Source: Ustulina deusta (lineage: Eukaryota; Ascomycota; Sordariomycetes; Xylariales; Xylariaceae). Taken from it: a stretch of DNA of 64,000 nucleotides. The stretch is from NCBI GenBank assembly GCA_023159155.1, contig JAJNNX010000014.1, positions 186,001 through 250,000 on the forward strand, read 5' to 3'. Of the stretch, positions 31,953 through 44,664 are shown in pieces (position 1 is the stretch's first letter; every line of letters starts with the position of its first letter). The notes under the pieces are model-generated. The model made no database searches, was not told the origin of the DNA, and saw only the letters and a list, made by a program, of their open reading frames with translations. Position numbers and translations under genes: made by a program.

Positions 31953-34812
31953 ATGGCTAAATAACCATCGTTTCCAATTTGGACTCTAGCCACTGCTGCA
32001 GGCCGTGGTTCCAATCCCGTGCCTCTACACAGTACCGACGGACCCAGATGAGAATAATTCAGGTTAAGCAGGGCAAAGATTTTAAGGCCGTGTCCGACTT
32101 TTCGACGTCCTAGCCCGGGCCTTCAAAGCGTTAGGTAGGAACCGAAGGATAGGTAGGGGGGTTTGGGGGCGAAGGCCGCGATAGAAGTGCAGTCAGCACT
32201 GGCCGTACCCTAAACGCGAGGCGATCAGAGCGAACAGGTAACCTAACCTAGAACAATGCCAACATTACCTCTTTTGTTCGTCTAGAGGTCCATGTTTCAC
32301 GCGTTTTAGGGCGGGCGTAATAAACAAGATATTAACTAGCATGGCGTGAATAGCCAGGCTGCCGATGCACAGGATCAATAGATGCTAAATACTTATGGAC
32401 GGGGACTCTGGCTAGAACACCGGTGTACGAGATCAGTAGATTGTCAGATGTGGACGAGGCAGATCAAGGATGTAAATGACCCTAACCATACCGGAGAGGC
32501 TCCCGTGCCGGCTCCTGCTCAAAACCATAAGATGAGAGAATCAGTCGGTGGGCCGTACGTCTCGGGACAATATCGCGGCGGCGGCGTAGGGTCCAGATAC
32601 GCCAGCAAAACAAGAAAGAAAAAAAAAGCCCAAGAACATTCCCCGAGAAACACTACAGGCAGACAGGAACTCGGCCCTTACCACTTTCGTCTCAATCAAG
32701 CCATCCTCCTAGTTCAGAGCCGAATGATACGAGCCAGCCAGACCCATTACAAGACAGTCGGAAGATAACGATTCTTATGCGACGAGACAGGAAATGGGAA
32801 GAGATTAAAGAATGCCGGCGTCGTTCCATCATCATCAACGTTATTATAGAAGAAGTGCGACAAGAAGAACCCAGGACCGAAATTGTTTTATATGACAGAT
32901 ATGGCCAAGGTATCTATCTCTTTAAAAGACTGTCCTGCTTATAAGGGGCGATTTTATGTCTGAACGTGGATGCAAGTGGCTTTCCAGCAGATCTAATCTT
33001 GGAGATAATATTATACGACGATAAACGATCAGATCAGCAGGCTAATCGGCTTAGCCTGCAGTCGTCGACAAAGTAGTTCAGTTTGCTATAATAACCCGTG
33101 CTATCTTACTTCTTACTACTCCTTGATCCTTAAGTAGCTCTTTAGCTGGGCCATTATCTAGACGGAGCCCGAGTGCGGCAGGCAGAGTTCGATAGCTTTT
33201 CAGCTGCCCAGTATGAATATTCGGCTATGTCTTTCAAAGCGAGCGCCTTGTTGTTGTTATACACTCAAGTAGGCGATAATGTGACATTTTATAGGACGTA
33301 TTTATCAAAGTATTCAGTAAACGCAAGACCTCTGTCAGGTTGGATTATATATTATCGACGGCCGTGTTGCGGCGCGAAGACAACGGGGCACTCCGGGATG
33401 TGTAGGCGGTATGGCGGGGAGGAGTAATCGTCGATAGTGTCTATAGATGGACAAGTTATTCTTTTCTCAAAGTCAGTTGGTCGGATGTCTCGTCGTATCT
33501 AGCGATCGATCAATCAGTCAATCAATCAATCAATCATCATCAGCTGGAAAATTCCCATGATTGCTGGCAACTTGTCGTCGACGACATGGTCCTACAGACT
33601 GTCAGCCACGAAACCTGCACCGGTCGGTAGCTGGTCCCAATTAGCGGGCTTCGTTCGTACGTCTTAGTTGACGGTTAGAAACTAAGTTGGGGCCGTTTTG
33701 GGGTTGGAACCGTTTTGAGGCTGGAACCGTTTTGAGGTTTATTTTCTCTCTGCATTAGGTAAGTAAAATAATGGCATAAATAGTAGCCACAGGGCAGTCA
33801 ACTTGAGGTTCCACAGTCGCCTGACTGAAAACTGGCTGAGCCGAGCCTGAGCAAAATGCAGAAAATGCGCTAAGCCGAATTTGTCGCGCGCTAGTAAATT
33901 GGTAAAACTTAGAACCTAGATTGCTCACTCAGTACCTATGTACCTACTTAGGTAGTCAGTTGGCCTCGATTCCTAACAACCATTGTTTTTCACTAGGTAG
34001 TCAGCTCATTTGTAGGTCGTACGACTTGTGCTTAAGCAAGGTTTAATTAAAGCGGTATTTTTTATTGCCAATGGAGCTCACGAGATACATATAGGTGTCC
34101 ATTTTATTGTCATGTACATATCCCTTGGAAACATCCGTAAGCATCAGGTAGGGTACCGACCTATCAGGCTAGATGTCCGGTGTAAAGTCACTTCGTTACT
34201 TCTGTGGTTCCACAACATCACATATATCAACCAACCATTTGCCGCGATGCTTATGCGCTAATTCGTGTCCCAGAAACGTGACAATCAAGAAACCCCTAAA
34301 CAATGACTTTGTGTAACCCTCCTTTGACAATGTTGGGACCTCATTGGTGGAATGTAGAGAGCATTCGGTGTGACCAAACTACCACACGAACTGCTGGCCA
34401 GGGTTAGATGGCAGATAGAGTTGCTTCATCTCGTAAATGATAAAATCCATCTTCATGAAAGATGAAGTATGCACAGATATTCTTAGAAATGATATTGACA
34501 TCGAATGGATCTTCTCAAGATCCAGCTCGACCAACCGTCCATCTACAAGCGTTGGCTCCCTTTCCGATGCCATCTAAGCTATCCGAATCGTCAACCATTA
34601 TCATCGTTCCAGTTTCCGCTATGAGGAATATGTGCCACCCGCCCCCCAAGCAGCTCGAAAAGAAAAGTGGATTCTTTTGTATGGGTGATGCAAATAATGC
34701 AATGCTGTTTCACCATAAACACCAAACCTCGCTCAGCACATGGTAATAAAATGAATGCGCCACCCCCCTCCCCCCCGGCCCCCGGTCGTTGTCCTCTCAG
34801 CTAACCCCTTAT
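31953..34812. other. Convergent intergenic region, 2.9 kb
   Basis: Several short frames (32382-32768, 33173-33427, 34028-34261 plus; 34379-34573 minus) lack any motif. It holds a CAAT tetramer run near 33515-33535 and a 17-bp tandem repeat at 33687-33737. The 33.0-34.3 kb part is AT-rich and may contain decayed sequence. No gene is supported. Confidence 0.5.
33687..33737. repeat. 17-bp tandem repeat, three copies
   Basis: The unit TTGGAACCGTTTTGAGG is present three times in a row with a few substitutions. Confidence 0.8.
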
Positions 34813-37490
34813 CTATCCAACCACGGCTTTCATGCTGAGGCTCTCTAGGAATCCAGTAAGGTCCTCCTTTCGCACTTCCACCACACAGTGCTCGAAGCTG
34901 TCGATTCGCACGCGAGCGTTTGTTTCGCTAACGACGTCTTGAAAAGCGCTCCCGAATTTGTTCAGGCCGTAGCCGCGGTCCTTACGTTGTTCTTGTTCGT
35001 CCTCTGCGTCCGAGTCCGAGTCCGAATCCGATTCGCTAGCTTCCGATTCCGTGTCATCGTCCTCTTGTTCGTCGTCGCCTGCCGCAGCTCGGGCGGCGCG
35101 CTTTTCCTCCTTAATCTTTGCCTTGTTCTGGCGCCGAAGTTCTCGCTCCTGGGCCTTGGTTGCTTTAGCCGCCTGCTTTTCTTTTGCGCTCTCACGGTCT
35201 AGAAATCTAAGGTCTGGACCACCACCTCCTCCTGTACCAACCACGAGATAGACACCGCGCTTCTCGTTCAAGCTTGCTACCACAAGAGGTGTGCCTCGTC
35301 CGCCGTGAGCAAGTTTCCCGTTGGCGTCCTTTTCTTGCTCTGCAAGAGCCTCGCCGATCCATAGCGCCAGCTTTGTTAGGGCAGCTGGATGAGTGAAGAG
35401 GGGAACATCTGGCCCATCCTTGATAACGCACATCCGAAAAGCGTGTAAGTGTTTGATCTGTCGCTTGCCAATGAGTGATGTGCCTGTGCGAAAGATGGCG
35501 CGATGGAGATACTGGGCTGTAGGGAGGCCAGCTTTGAGGGCGTCGATGCTTGACATAGATTAGCTTTCTGATTAAACCGGAAAAGAAGACGACTTACTTC
35601 TCGAGAGCATCGTAGGCTTCCCAAAACCGGCTAACCCATTCCTGTGCTTCGGCAGCGCCTCCATCATCCTCGTAATCTTGAGCTTGGCTTGCATGTATGC
35701 GGCTGTCTATGTCTACCACAGTGCCGTGTCTGCTGACTTCAAGCAAGGCACCGATCACCACCCCAACGTCCTGTGCACTAAGCGTCGCTCGCCAACCCCA
35801 ACTCCGAACGAAGCCCCAACCATCCTTAGCCCCTGCTCTATCCCTGCCATCCGTTTCTGCAGCAGGTACCATGTCGTCTAAGTTATATAACGAAGCGTAT
35901 TTTAAAAGTTTTGTGCGTAGTTCTTTCTTGACCTTCATATCCATATGGGTGTAGCTCTGCTTGCATTGAACCAAGCTCACACCCATCTTTGCCAGCAGCT
36001 TGTGTAGTCGTTTCAGGCCACTGTCGCTCCATATACGTAGTCGCGAGAAAAGATAGGGGGAGTGAAGCATGCTGTCATACAGGCTCCAGTGTCTTATAAG
36101 CAGAAATTTGGGCTCGGGTGAAAGTCTTATACTCGTATCTTCCGGACTACGGGCCGTTGTTGGGATGATCCCCGCGCTTTCTGCAGCCATTACTCTAGCA
36201 TCTTTGGATACAAGCTCGGGTGGATTGAGACGCCGTACCTCATCCCTTAAAAGCTGTCTTATCCGTGCTCCTCGAACACCCATCCAGCCATTGGTCGGTC
36301 TCGAGTTAGAACTGCGAACTGTAACAGCAAGTCCTGCAGATGAGCGGCCATATAGCTCCAGGGAAGTTACGCCAACAATAGTGAGCCATAGAAGATCATT
36401 ATCCTCCCTGCCTAGCTCTGATGCTAGAGAGTAGATCATGGCGGAGATTGGCTCAGAATAAGAAGCCCCCATTCGGTAGTATTTCCGCAGCACACCTTCG
36501 TTTTCGCGCTTCATTCTAAGGAGCCGCCTCCTCAGAGTACGGGCCGATGGAGCTTTGGGAGGTTGCGCTGCGGATGGTGGATCTTCCGCATCATCAGAAA
36601 AGATTACGGGATTCTGCATTGACACTAATCCTCGTTGTGGGGGTCGGCGTGGTGAATCGGGGATCGAAGTTGACTGTGTTATTCGTCAACACCAATGATG
36701 AGAAACGGGTGCTAGAGAACCTTACCGAATTACTTCGTCTCCTTTGTCGTGGCCGATCGTCGTCATTGTCACTGCTCTCATCGCGATCAGACCAAGACTT
36801 TCGCTTCTGGCCAGATCGCGCTGCTGCCTCTTCCTCTGGCTCCCGTTCGCTCTCTGAATCACCATCATCGTATCCTGTGCCGTCATCTTCGACATCTGGC
36901 ATATCTACCAGACTTAGGTAGGCATCTCGTTCGGCGTTTAACCCTTCCTCGATATCACCGTCGTCGAAGACCACAATACCACCCTTCCCGGGCTTATAGG
37001 AGCGTTCTATACGGCCCGAGGTGACACCCCCAGGAGCACGTGATTGATAGGTCGTAGCAATGTCTGAGACTGGGTTGAGAGGAAACCCTCCAAAGATATT
37101 GCCTAGATTCCACGGCCGATGCGAGTCAATTACCCATACTTCAACACCGTTGAAGCTTGACTCTTCGCCCTCAACCTCGAGGCCCAGTATCGTACCCATA
37201 TCGACCATACCACCTACGCCGAGACAAATGACAACACCCCCGCTCCCACCGCGTGTCTCCATCATGGGAGCGACGAGCTCCTGGCCGGCACGCTCCAGAT
37301 CGCCATAGCCTGCCACTGGGTGTATCTTATGCGGTATGTAATCATGTTTCAGGAGCCTGGTGAGGATCCGACATGCGCAGAGAGAATCGGGTTCGAGGGA
37401 GACAAGGATCAGAACTGGCGGCGACAGCGGATGTCGAGTACTCTGGAGGTGGGTGTAGAGTTTGGATATGAGGTCGCGGGGCAGATACAT
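34813..37490 (-). CDS. CDC45: CDC45 DNA replication initiation factor, 838 aa
   Basis: Three exons: 36726-37490, 35598-36613 and 34813-35548. Introns show GTAAGG/GTAAGT donors and CAG/CAAG acceptors with frames preserved. The ATG at 37490 (MYLPRDLISKLY) was chosen over an upstream non-ATG frame. CDC45 is a component of the CMG (Cdc45-MCM-GINS) replicative helicase and is required to start and elongate DNA replication. Family landmarks are LEPDSLCACRILTRLLK with HPVAGYGDLERAG after it, VWVIDSHRPWNLGNIF, the acidic/Arg-rich linker (about residues 195-255), and the C-terminal segment with YLHRAIFRTGTSL. Length matches fungal CDC45. The C-terminal domain carries a long charged insertion (Lys/Arg then Asp/Glu/Ser rich, about residues 720-780). 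Divergently paired with the JmjC gene. Confidence 0.92.
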
Positions 37491-38742
37491 TATTGTGACA
37501 GTATCTGGGCTCGCATTCAATGTCCTACGGTGGATTCATGAGGTACGGGCTCTCGTAGGTATTGGAAGTTCAACCCTAGATATATCGAGGTTCAAGCGAG
37601 TCGACCAACACGTCTAATTAGCAGGACAGTGGGGTTCAAGAGGCTGTTTGAGATATACTAGAGCTGAAGAGAGGCCAATTGATAAAAGAATTGAACTATC
37701 AATGTTCTCAATGTAGATTCTCAATGTAGAATTTAGGTAAACAATGTGATCAATAGTAGACTTTTGGTGAGTGGGAAGATGTAGGTCGTGGTATAGCGTG
37801 CACAGGAAAGGGTGGGAGGTACTTCCATTAGTGATTTTGGTTTAAGTGTTGATTGACAGAAACGCGGTCGGGGCTGCAGACGCGACGTGTGGTACAATGG
37901 GGAAAAACGTCGGGTACCTACCTACTGTACGAGGTAGATGAACACTGTGCAGGACAGCCCGCTGCTAATTCTGGCCCACTGTGCTACAGACTACCTAGGT
38001 ATATGAGTATTTTCTTTTAGTTACATGATAAGGTCTTCCTGTTATTGCATGTATCACGTATATGTTGGCCAGTGTCTTCAACAATCGAGTGAGAACATCA
38101 AATGGTTCATCGGGGCTAATTGACTCTCATATACAAGTAGAGAATTACAGGTGTTCATCATCCAACGCGAAGAGATGCAGCGGGGTTCTGTAACTCCGTC
38201 CTACTGTCCGTTGTTGAGACCACCGCAACATAGTAACATGTTCGATACCTATCCCACTTCAGTGTACTATCCTTTAGGTAGCTCACGGCCGATATCATTG
38301 ACACAATGTGTTAGCTACCTGTATTGCTAAAGCTACATAGAAACTTGAAACGGAACATAACATCAGTACATATTATAAGTTGGTCACCAATCGGTCTAGT
38401 AATGACACCACTAATTTCGGCCTAGCCCTATACGCCTTTTGTTCCAGCAACTCTCTTCCAAGCCGCTATTCAATCTGTTCGAAACGTATATTGCTCTCAA
38501 GGGCAGGAGTTGGAAGTAATGCTGGTGTGTAAGGTCTCGGTACTACACCTAGGGGTAGTAGAGGTACCTACCTAGCTACCTACGGGTTGAGTTCCAGTCT
38601 AATAAGTGATATTATGCAAGTATCCCAGCCTGAATCCTTCGATAAATTGATAACCATCAACAACCTTATACACCGGGCATGACTCTCTTTGTAACTTCTT
38701 ACCAACAGTAGATTAGGTACCTTCACAAGAATACATTTCTCG
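37491..38742. other. Divergent intergenic region between CDC45 and JmjC gene
   Basis: A bidirectional promoter region of about 1.25 kb. It includes a short direct repeat of TCTCAATGTAGA near 37710-37735 and TACCTACC-type words. No extra gene seen. Confidence 0.5.
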
Positions 38743-40497
38743 ATGACAAAAATAACGCTGAAAAACCAGCTCTTTAAACATTGCACAGAGGCAACATTGA
38801 CAATTCATGGGGAGTGTGCTGAAATCCTCTCTGCCAAGGACCACCATGATCAAGTTACCGTCACGAGAACTTCCCTAGCGGGCTGTGGCCCAGCTCTCGT
38901 CGACTTGCTCTCGCGTCAAGCGAACATGGTGCAAAGTCTATCTCAAGACAACCCTCCCACTACTACTTTTGGTGCTGTCACCACAAGCGAGCAAAAGTCA
39001 AGCTCTTTACAGGGATACAACCTTGCCCTGAAGCGATTAGAGGACATCGCATCGATCGCTTACTCGAAATTCTACGCCTACCTCTTCAAAGACCTTCCTG
39101 TCTGTTGGAGACAGTTATATACTGATGCTCGGATATTGAAGTTTTGTCTCCTTTTTCTAAAGTCCCCGTTTGCTGCCCAGGACGAGTCTGGTACTCACGG
39201 CTGCTTAGATGAGCTCGTCAAAACGCTAGATCTCGCCCTGATTCTAGCAGGAGCAGCAGGAGAGCGGAGGGGGAGGAGATGGATTGATAAGGCTTTGGAA
39301 CTTCTTCATCTGGCCTGGCTAGCAGAAAGGGAAGGCCAGGACATCGACGGCGACTCTGCAGCTAGTCACGATCGACCAGCAAAGCGGACAAAGCTCGCAG
39401 AGAACCAAGGGACATCAAATATGCATGGCGGCCCCATTTCAATAACCATTTTCTCAACAAATGAGCCCTTCACACCACCTGTGATTCGCCCCGTTAGAAA
39501 AGCAGAGGCTCTATCTATTGAAGAGTTTCAAACATACATGGACCGAACTCATGATCCTACTCTCGGTCCCGAACCCCTCATCATCCGCAATTCCTTCAGT
39601 GAATGGCCGGCTCTGACCACACACCCGTGGAACCAGCCTTCGTATCTTTTATCGCAGACTTTCGACGGCCGACGTCTCGTGCCTGTAGAGATAGGCCGCA
39701 GCTACGTAGACGAGGGCTGGGGGCAGAAACTCATCACATTCAGGGAGTTTCTGCACGAGTACATCGACCCAATATCGCTCTCGGGCACCGAGGATCGCCC
39801 AGCCACGGGCATTGACAGCGAAGGTGATAATAGGAGTTGTGAAAACCGGACAAACTCGGAAAACAGCAAAAGCACCCCACCCCCCAAACCAATAGCCTAC
39901 CTAGCCCAACACCAGCTCTTCACACAATTCCCCAGCCTGCGCAACGACATCCTAATCCCTGACTACTGCTACACCTCCCCACCTCCCCACCCAACCGACG
40001 CAAGCATCAGCCAGCCGGAGCTCGACGAGCCGTTGCTAAACGCGTGGTTCGGGCCTCCAGGGACCATTTCGCCTCTACACAACGACCCGTACCATAACAT
40101 CCTCACGCAGATCGTCGGCCGCAAGTACGTGCGGCTATACTCGCCTCTCGAGACGGCGCGGCTGGCTGCGCGGGGAAAGGAGAACGGCGTCGACATGGGC
40201 AACACGAGCATGCTAGACGTCGGGGTTTTGGAGGGTTGGGATGAGGCTCTTTCTACGGGTGATGGTGAGCATGCTGATGAGGAGGAGGAAAAGGGGGCCG
40301 AGGAGGGAAGAGTGAATAATGGGGAGGAGGACTCAGGAAGAACAACGATAAGTGGAGGGGACATAGACGCGTTCAAGGCCGTCCCTTTCGTCGACTGTAT
40401 CCTGGAGCCGGGGGACGCGCTGTACATACCCATCGGGTGGTGGCATTATGTCAGGGGTCTGAGCGTGAGCTTTAGCGTGAGTTTCTGGTGGAATTAA
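38743..40497 (+). CDS. JmjC-domain protein, JMJD5/KDM8-like, 584 aa
   Basis: Single exon from ATG. The N-terminal 250 residues are helical and unrelated to known catalytic motifs. The cupin/JmjC domain occupies about residues 260-584: [14 protein letters not shown] opens it. The iron ligands are H446-N-D448 ([18 protein letters not shown]) and the distal H568 ([10 protein letters not shown]). The downstream VSFWWN ending is typical of JMJD5-type proteins, Fe(II)/2-oxoglutarate-dependent oxygenases (arginine hydroxylase or demethylase/protease activities are debated in the literature). Between the HxD and distal His there is an unusual acidic low-complexity insertion (about residues 500-535). 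A second Ser/Asn-rich insertion lies near residues 365-385. Nuclear or cytosolic location is not evident. Catalytic residues are intact. Confidence 0.85.
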   Translation: MTKITLKNQLFKHCTEATLTIHGECAEILSAKDHHDQVTVTRTSLAGCGPALVDLLSRQANMVQSLSQDNPPTTTFGAVTTSEQKSSSLQGYNLALKRLEDIASIAYSKFYAYLFKDLPVCWRQLYTDARILKFCLLFLKSPFAAQDESGTHGCLDELVKTLDLALILAGAAGERRGRRWIDKALELLHLAWLAEREGQDIDGDSAASHDRPAKRTKLAENQGTSNMHGGPISITIFSTNEPFTPPVIRPVRKAEALSIEEFQTYMDRTHDPTLGPEPLIIRNSFSEWPALTTHPWNQPSYLLSQTFDGRRLVPVEIGRSYVDEGWGQKLITFREFLHEYIDPISLSGTEDRPATGIDSEGDNRSCENRTNSENSKSTPPPKPIAYLAQHQLFTQFPSLRNDILIPDYCYTSPPPHPTDASISQPELDEPLLNAWFGPPGTISPLHNDPYHNILTQIVGRKYVRLYSPLETARLAARGKENGVDMGNTSMLDVGVLEGWDEALSTGDGEHADEEEEKGAEEGRVNNGEEDSGRTTISGGDIDAFKAVPFVDCILEPGDALYIPIGWWHYVRGLSVSFSVSFWWN

Positions 40498-41440
40498 AGG
40501 GAAATGCTATTTGAGAATCCACCATGTCTCGATGTCCCTCGCTTCAGAGGTAGATAGACTGGTACGGTAACCCCACAGTTCACGACCGGGATGCTACAGT
40601 AGGTACCTAGGTAGGTTAGAGGAGTTGAAGGCGAGCCAAAGTAAGATGGCAAGCATCTATCTAACCAACCATTGCCATAAATCTTGGATTTGGAGACACA
40701 TCTTGATAGATTTTTTAGGCCGTGGTTATGGCATCTAGTAAGCAAAGCTGCACAACACCCTTAGCTAGCCTATGATGATACTATGGAGGATAACCAAGCT
40801 GCTTATATTATCGCCTTCATACGGTCTCAAGTAAAAGTTTACTTTAACTAATAACTTATCTATTATATTATTATATTTTCATCATTATTGCTTCATCGCT
40901 TGTAGCGCTTGTATCTATCAATACTGCTGGTGCTTTGATCTTGTTGCCTATGCCTGAGCCATTGATATAAATGTGTGAGTCCTACCATTTGTTTAGTGCC
41001 TGCCAGACATCAACTATCCGCTACGAGAACTCGACGCCGCGGAAACACGCGGCCGGGCCAATAAAATCAGGGCCATGAGAACATCACACTTGTTTACACA
41101 ACCCTGGCAAAAGGGAACAAGTATAGCAGCCTGAGCATGTTGAGGTGTGCTCAAGAGAATGGTAGCACCATTGTTAGGGCATCCACATATCTCACTTTGC
41201 GTTGATATTGGGTCTTGTACCTACCGCGGTAGACTATACATGATAGTTGTGAAATGTTGAAACTGTTAGAACTTCAAGGTAGTATAGGAGTTGCGAATCA
41301 CACTGACGTTGAGAGCATACAGCTGAAGACACAATCAGTTGAGGAATAAACGCCCGATAGCTCTGCTTTAACTTAAAAGCATTGGCGTTGATTTGAAGTT
41401 GACTAAGTGAGAAACACCTCATGCATAATTTGAATATCAC
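40498..41440. other. Convergent intergenic region
   Basis: Between the convergent JmjC and DUF7580-subtilase genes. No convincing frame; AT-rich 3' flanks. Confidence 0.5.
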
Positions 41441-44400
41441 CTATCCCTGTAGCACACCGTTCTTTTCCTCTTCCAGAATCTTGAGTATTCCGGCTACTGC
41501 CTTCTCTATCCACCCATCATTGTCGTTGAAGAGCAGCTGGGGTCGGATAAGATTATAATCATCCTCTCTCTTCTTCGTCATTTCCCACAACACATACTCC
41601 ATGACCCTCTTGCGCTTTACCATGTGCGAATCCTTAGATAACTTCTGATCTGAACTTTCTACACCACTGGCGTCGGCACAGAACCGAGCAAAGTCTAGCA
41701 CGACAGCGCCAATTCCTGCCGCAATCGCCGTGGCAACCGAGGTTCCAGAAGGGGTTACAGTATTATTTATGGGTTCAATTAAGCTTTCGCCGATGCAACC
41801 AATGTGCCGCGTCTTATGCTTTTGCCGTTCCGGGCTGAAGTCGGATACGCGTCCAGTGCTCTTAAACGAATGTATGCATATGACATCACTAGACCTGGCA
41901 GGATATGCAACAGGATCACTGGCCCCAGCTCGGTTATTTCCCGCCGCGGCAAATATAGAGACATTCCTTTTGACACTTTCAATGGTTTTCTGAAGTTCCT
42001 CGCTAGGCTCCCTGTGGTCATTGATTGCAAACGACATTGAGATGATGTCCACTTCCCAAACGTTAACTGCATGCTTAATAGCCTGTCGCATTCTTAGTGC
42101 ATGATCTCGATAATGTCTCCCCACAGCAAATTGTATTCGCTCACCTTAGTAATGTAAATATCTTCCTCCTTCTGACCGACAGCGGGCGATCTATCGCCGT
42201 ATAGAACGCGAGCAACGTAGACTTTCGCCAAAGGCATAATGTTCATAACCCATCCGGCCATCTCCGTTCCATGCTTGTCGCTCGCATAGTCCGCCATGCT
42301 GTCCGAGGAGTTGATAAAATCGTAGGAACCTACAATCCCCGGCTGCTTCGTACCGTTTAGAAACACGCGTTTCGATAAACGCTTGTCTTTGAGATCAAAG
42401 CCTGCGTCAAAAACTGCCACCTTTACCAGGCGGTTCCAGCATATATCCCTAATCTCCTGGCCTTGGCGTCTCTCTGGCCGAGACAGTACTCTCAGTTGGT
42501 TTACTATGTTGATGATGGGTTTTCGCCATTTCTGCCTACACCATTAGATTAATTACGACCCATTACGGCCGGTTTAGAACGAATATCTCTTCACGTACGC
42601 ATTCAAGCTTTCTGAATTCGGAGCGGTCGCCTGAGTTTCCGCCTTGTCTTGGCTCATTTGTTCCCACGGCCTTTTCTGACCTGCTTGCACAGGGATTTCT
42701 TGGGCAGTAATCTCTTGCAGGATGGTGTTTGCGAAAGGAGAATCTTTGCCAATCACACGAAAAAATTTCTCGAGTAAACTGCCTTGTTCTCCTTCGAGCC
42801 TGCAATCACTGTCATCCAAGATTGCAGTCTGGAGGGGAAAGATAATCTTGTCTCGAAAGACCTTCTCTAGATCTCCTTCCCACTTGACACTGGATGGATT
42901 TATACACGCATCAACGACACGCATGATTTTCCATCCTTTACCGAACCTAGTCCAACAGACTCTTTGGAGTCCGGCCGCCTGAGAAAGCTTCCGACTCGGT
43001 TCACCTTTGATGTCTTCATGGAGCCAAAGGGGGAAGTTTGTGGTCGCTCTAGAAATGCGGTCTGATTGTGGAAACAGCTTTTCCCCGAGAAGTACCTGCA
43101 TGATGACAATGCCGAGGCTAACGGCGACCGGGTAATGATGATATTCGCTCACATCCTTTCCATTTCTTTTACTGCGGCGTTGGTCGATATGAATAGGTTT
43201 CAGGGAAAGAAACGGATCGCGGATGTTGAGATACGAAGAGTTGTTGCTCTGCCATTTGTAGACTCGAATGTTGCTAATACCCCAGTCTGTTTGAAGCCAT
43301 TGGGTGCCCACAAGGTCGAGCAATGCCCGAGATATAGTCAATAAAAGTCGCAATTTCTCCAGATAATCAAGTTCATACACTTGCAGGACGTGGGCGAGTG
43401 AGTGCTCTGTTGCGTTTGACCAGATTATGCCCGTTTTACTTTGTGCGTTGTTTTGCTTGTTTGCAATGCGAAGTAGTTTGCCGTTAGTTGTTGAGAGCTG
43501 GTGATGAAGGCTTGGATCAAATCTAAGGCAGCAAGCTTCATCTATCCCACTCTCTCCTTCGATCGAGTCGATGACCGATACGATAGTAGGCTGGTGCTGT
43601 ATTGCCTTCTTGTCGTTTTCTCTACCTAGGAAAATAACTTCGAATTGAAGCTCCGGTTTGACCCTTTCACTCCAGCTTCCGTCCAATAACAGATTGACTG
43701 CTATGGCATCCGCAATACAAGCAACAAGGGCGTTGCTTCCACTGTTCGTTTTCCGTCTCTTGCATTTCCGACAGCGTTGCTTGATGCCTTTGAATATCTC
43801 TTCAAGGTGGCTCTTCGTAACTTCGGATGCCTCGTCATTCCACATTCGAATATCGATCAGTTGAGGTGTACTATGGTCACCTACCCGGGGACTCTGAGGG
43901 GGGGTCATCGGAGCTATTGATGGCATGTTCGATGCATATGAAGACAATGGTGCATTCGGCAGGGGGCCGATACTGCCACCTGAAGCGGAGGTATCTGCAT
44001 CCTCTCCAGAGCTTCCATAGAACGACTCAAAGACTTTTTTCATCCTTTCGAGCCGTCGAAGGAGAGATAGCTGGTGCTTTTGTTGAATAACCCCATTGAG
44101 AAGCAGTCGAACATTTTTGAACTTATTGAAGTTTGATGGATTACTCAAAGTATCAATAAATACCTTGCAGGAGTAAAGGCAGCGAACTTTCCGAAATTTT
44201 TCGTCACTAATGATACCGAAGTCGGACTATTTAGAGAAAAAGAGATTTAGTTACACCTCGCTTCGAAGAAGAAAAAAAAAGGTTCAGGAGACAGAAGACA
44301 AGGGGGACCAGTAGGAAAGGCTCATAATTACTCCCAAATCCTCTTCTTTAAACGTTTTCCCCTCTATATCTTGAAGTGTATTGCCATCGAGATTACGACT

Positions 44401-44664
44401 TAAGGTTCTCAGAAATTTAGCTACAGCGCGATCATATTTTTCGGCGTCCGTGGGCTGTAATTGCTGGTTCGAGGCTGTCTTCGAAATTTGAGATTTCATA
44501 TCTCGAAAGGTGCGGTCGACAAGTCGATAAAAACACTCGTACTTAAATCCCTGCACTTCCAATCTGCGGCCTTCGCCCCTTTGAGGCGATGTCAATGGTC
44601 GAATAACGTCCAGCACGACGGGTGCCACGACCATGAATACGTCTTGCGGGGAAATCTTCCTCAT
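41441..44664 (-). CDS. DUF7580-like / peptidase S8 (subtilisin) protein, 997 aa
   Basis: Four exons: 44332-44664, 42599-44226, 42145-42535 and 41441-42082. Each junction keeps frame and has usable donor/acceptor motifs. Residues 1-200 are helical and partly disordered (Ser/Pro-rich around 160-190). Residues about 230-560 resemble the fungal DUF7580 module, a kinase-like fold remnant: TDWGISNIRVYKW stands where a catalytic loop would be, and YPVAVSLGIVIMQVLLGE follows. Residues 690-930 are a subtilisin domain with all residues present: Asp697 (VAVFDAGFD), His742 (DKHGTEMAG), oxyanion Asn833 (AAAGNN) and Ser899 (SGTSVATA). No secretion signal, so it is likely intracellular. Such proteins are linked to fungal NLR-like immunity and programmed cell death. 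No NACHT/NB-ARC module or repeats are present. Divergent from the 331-aa membrane protein. Confidence 0.8.

Noticed and set aside
32000..32020. GGTTCCAATCCC resembling a tRNA T-loop
   Set aside because: The invariant purine at loop position 57 is absent and no cloverleaf can be formed.
33173..33427. 84-aa plus frame
   Set aside because: No family features, AT-rich context, likely chance.
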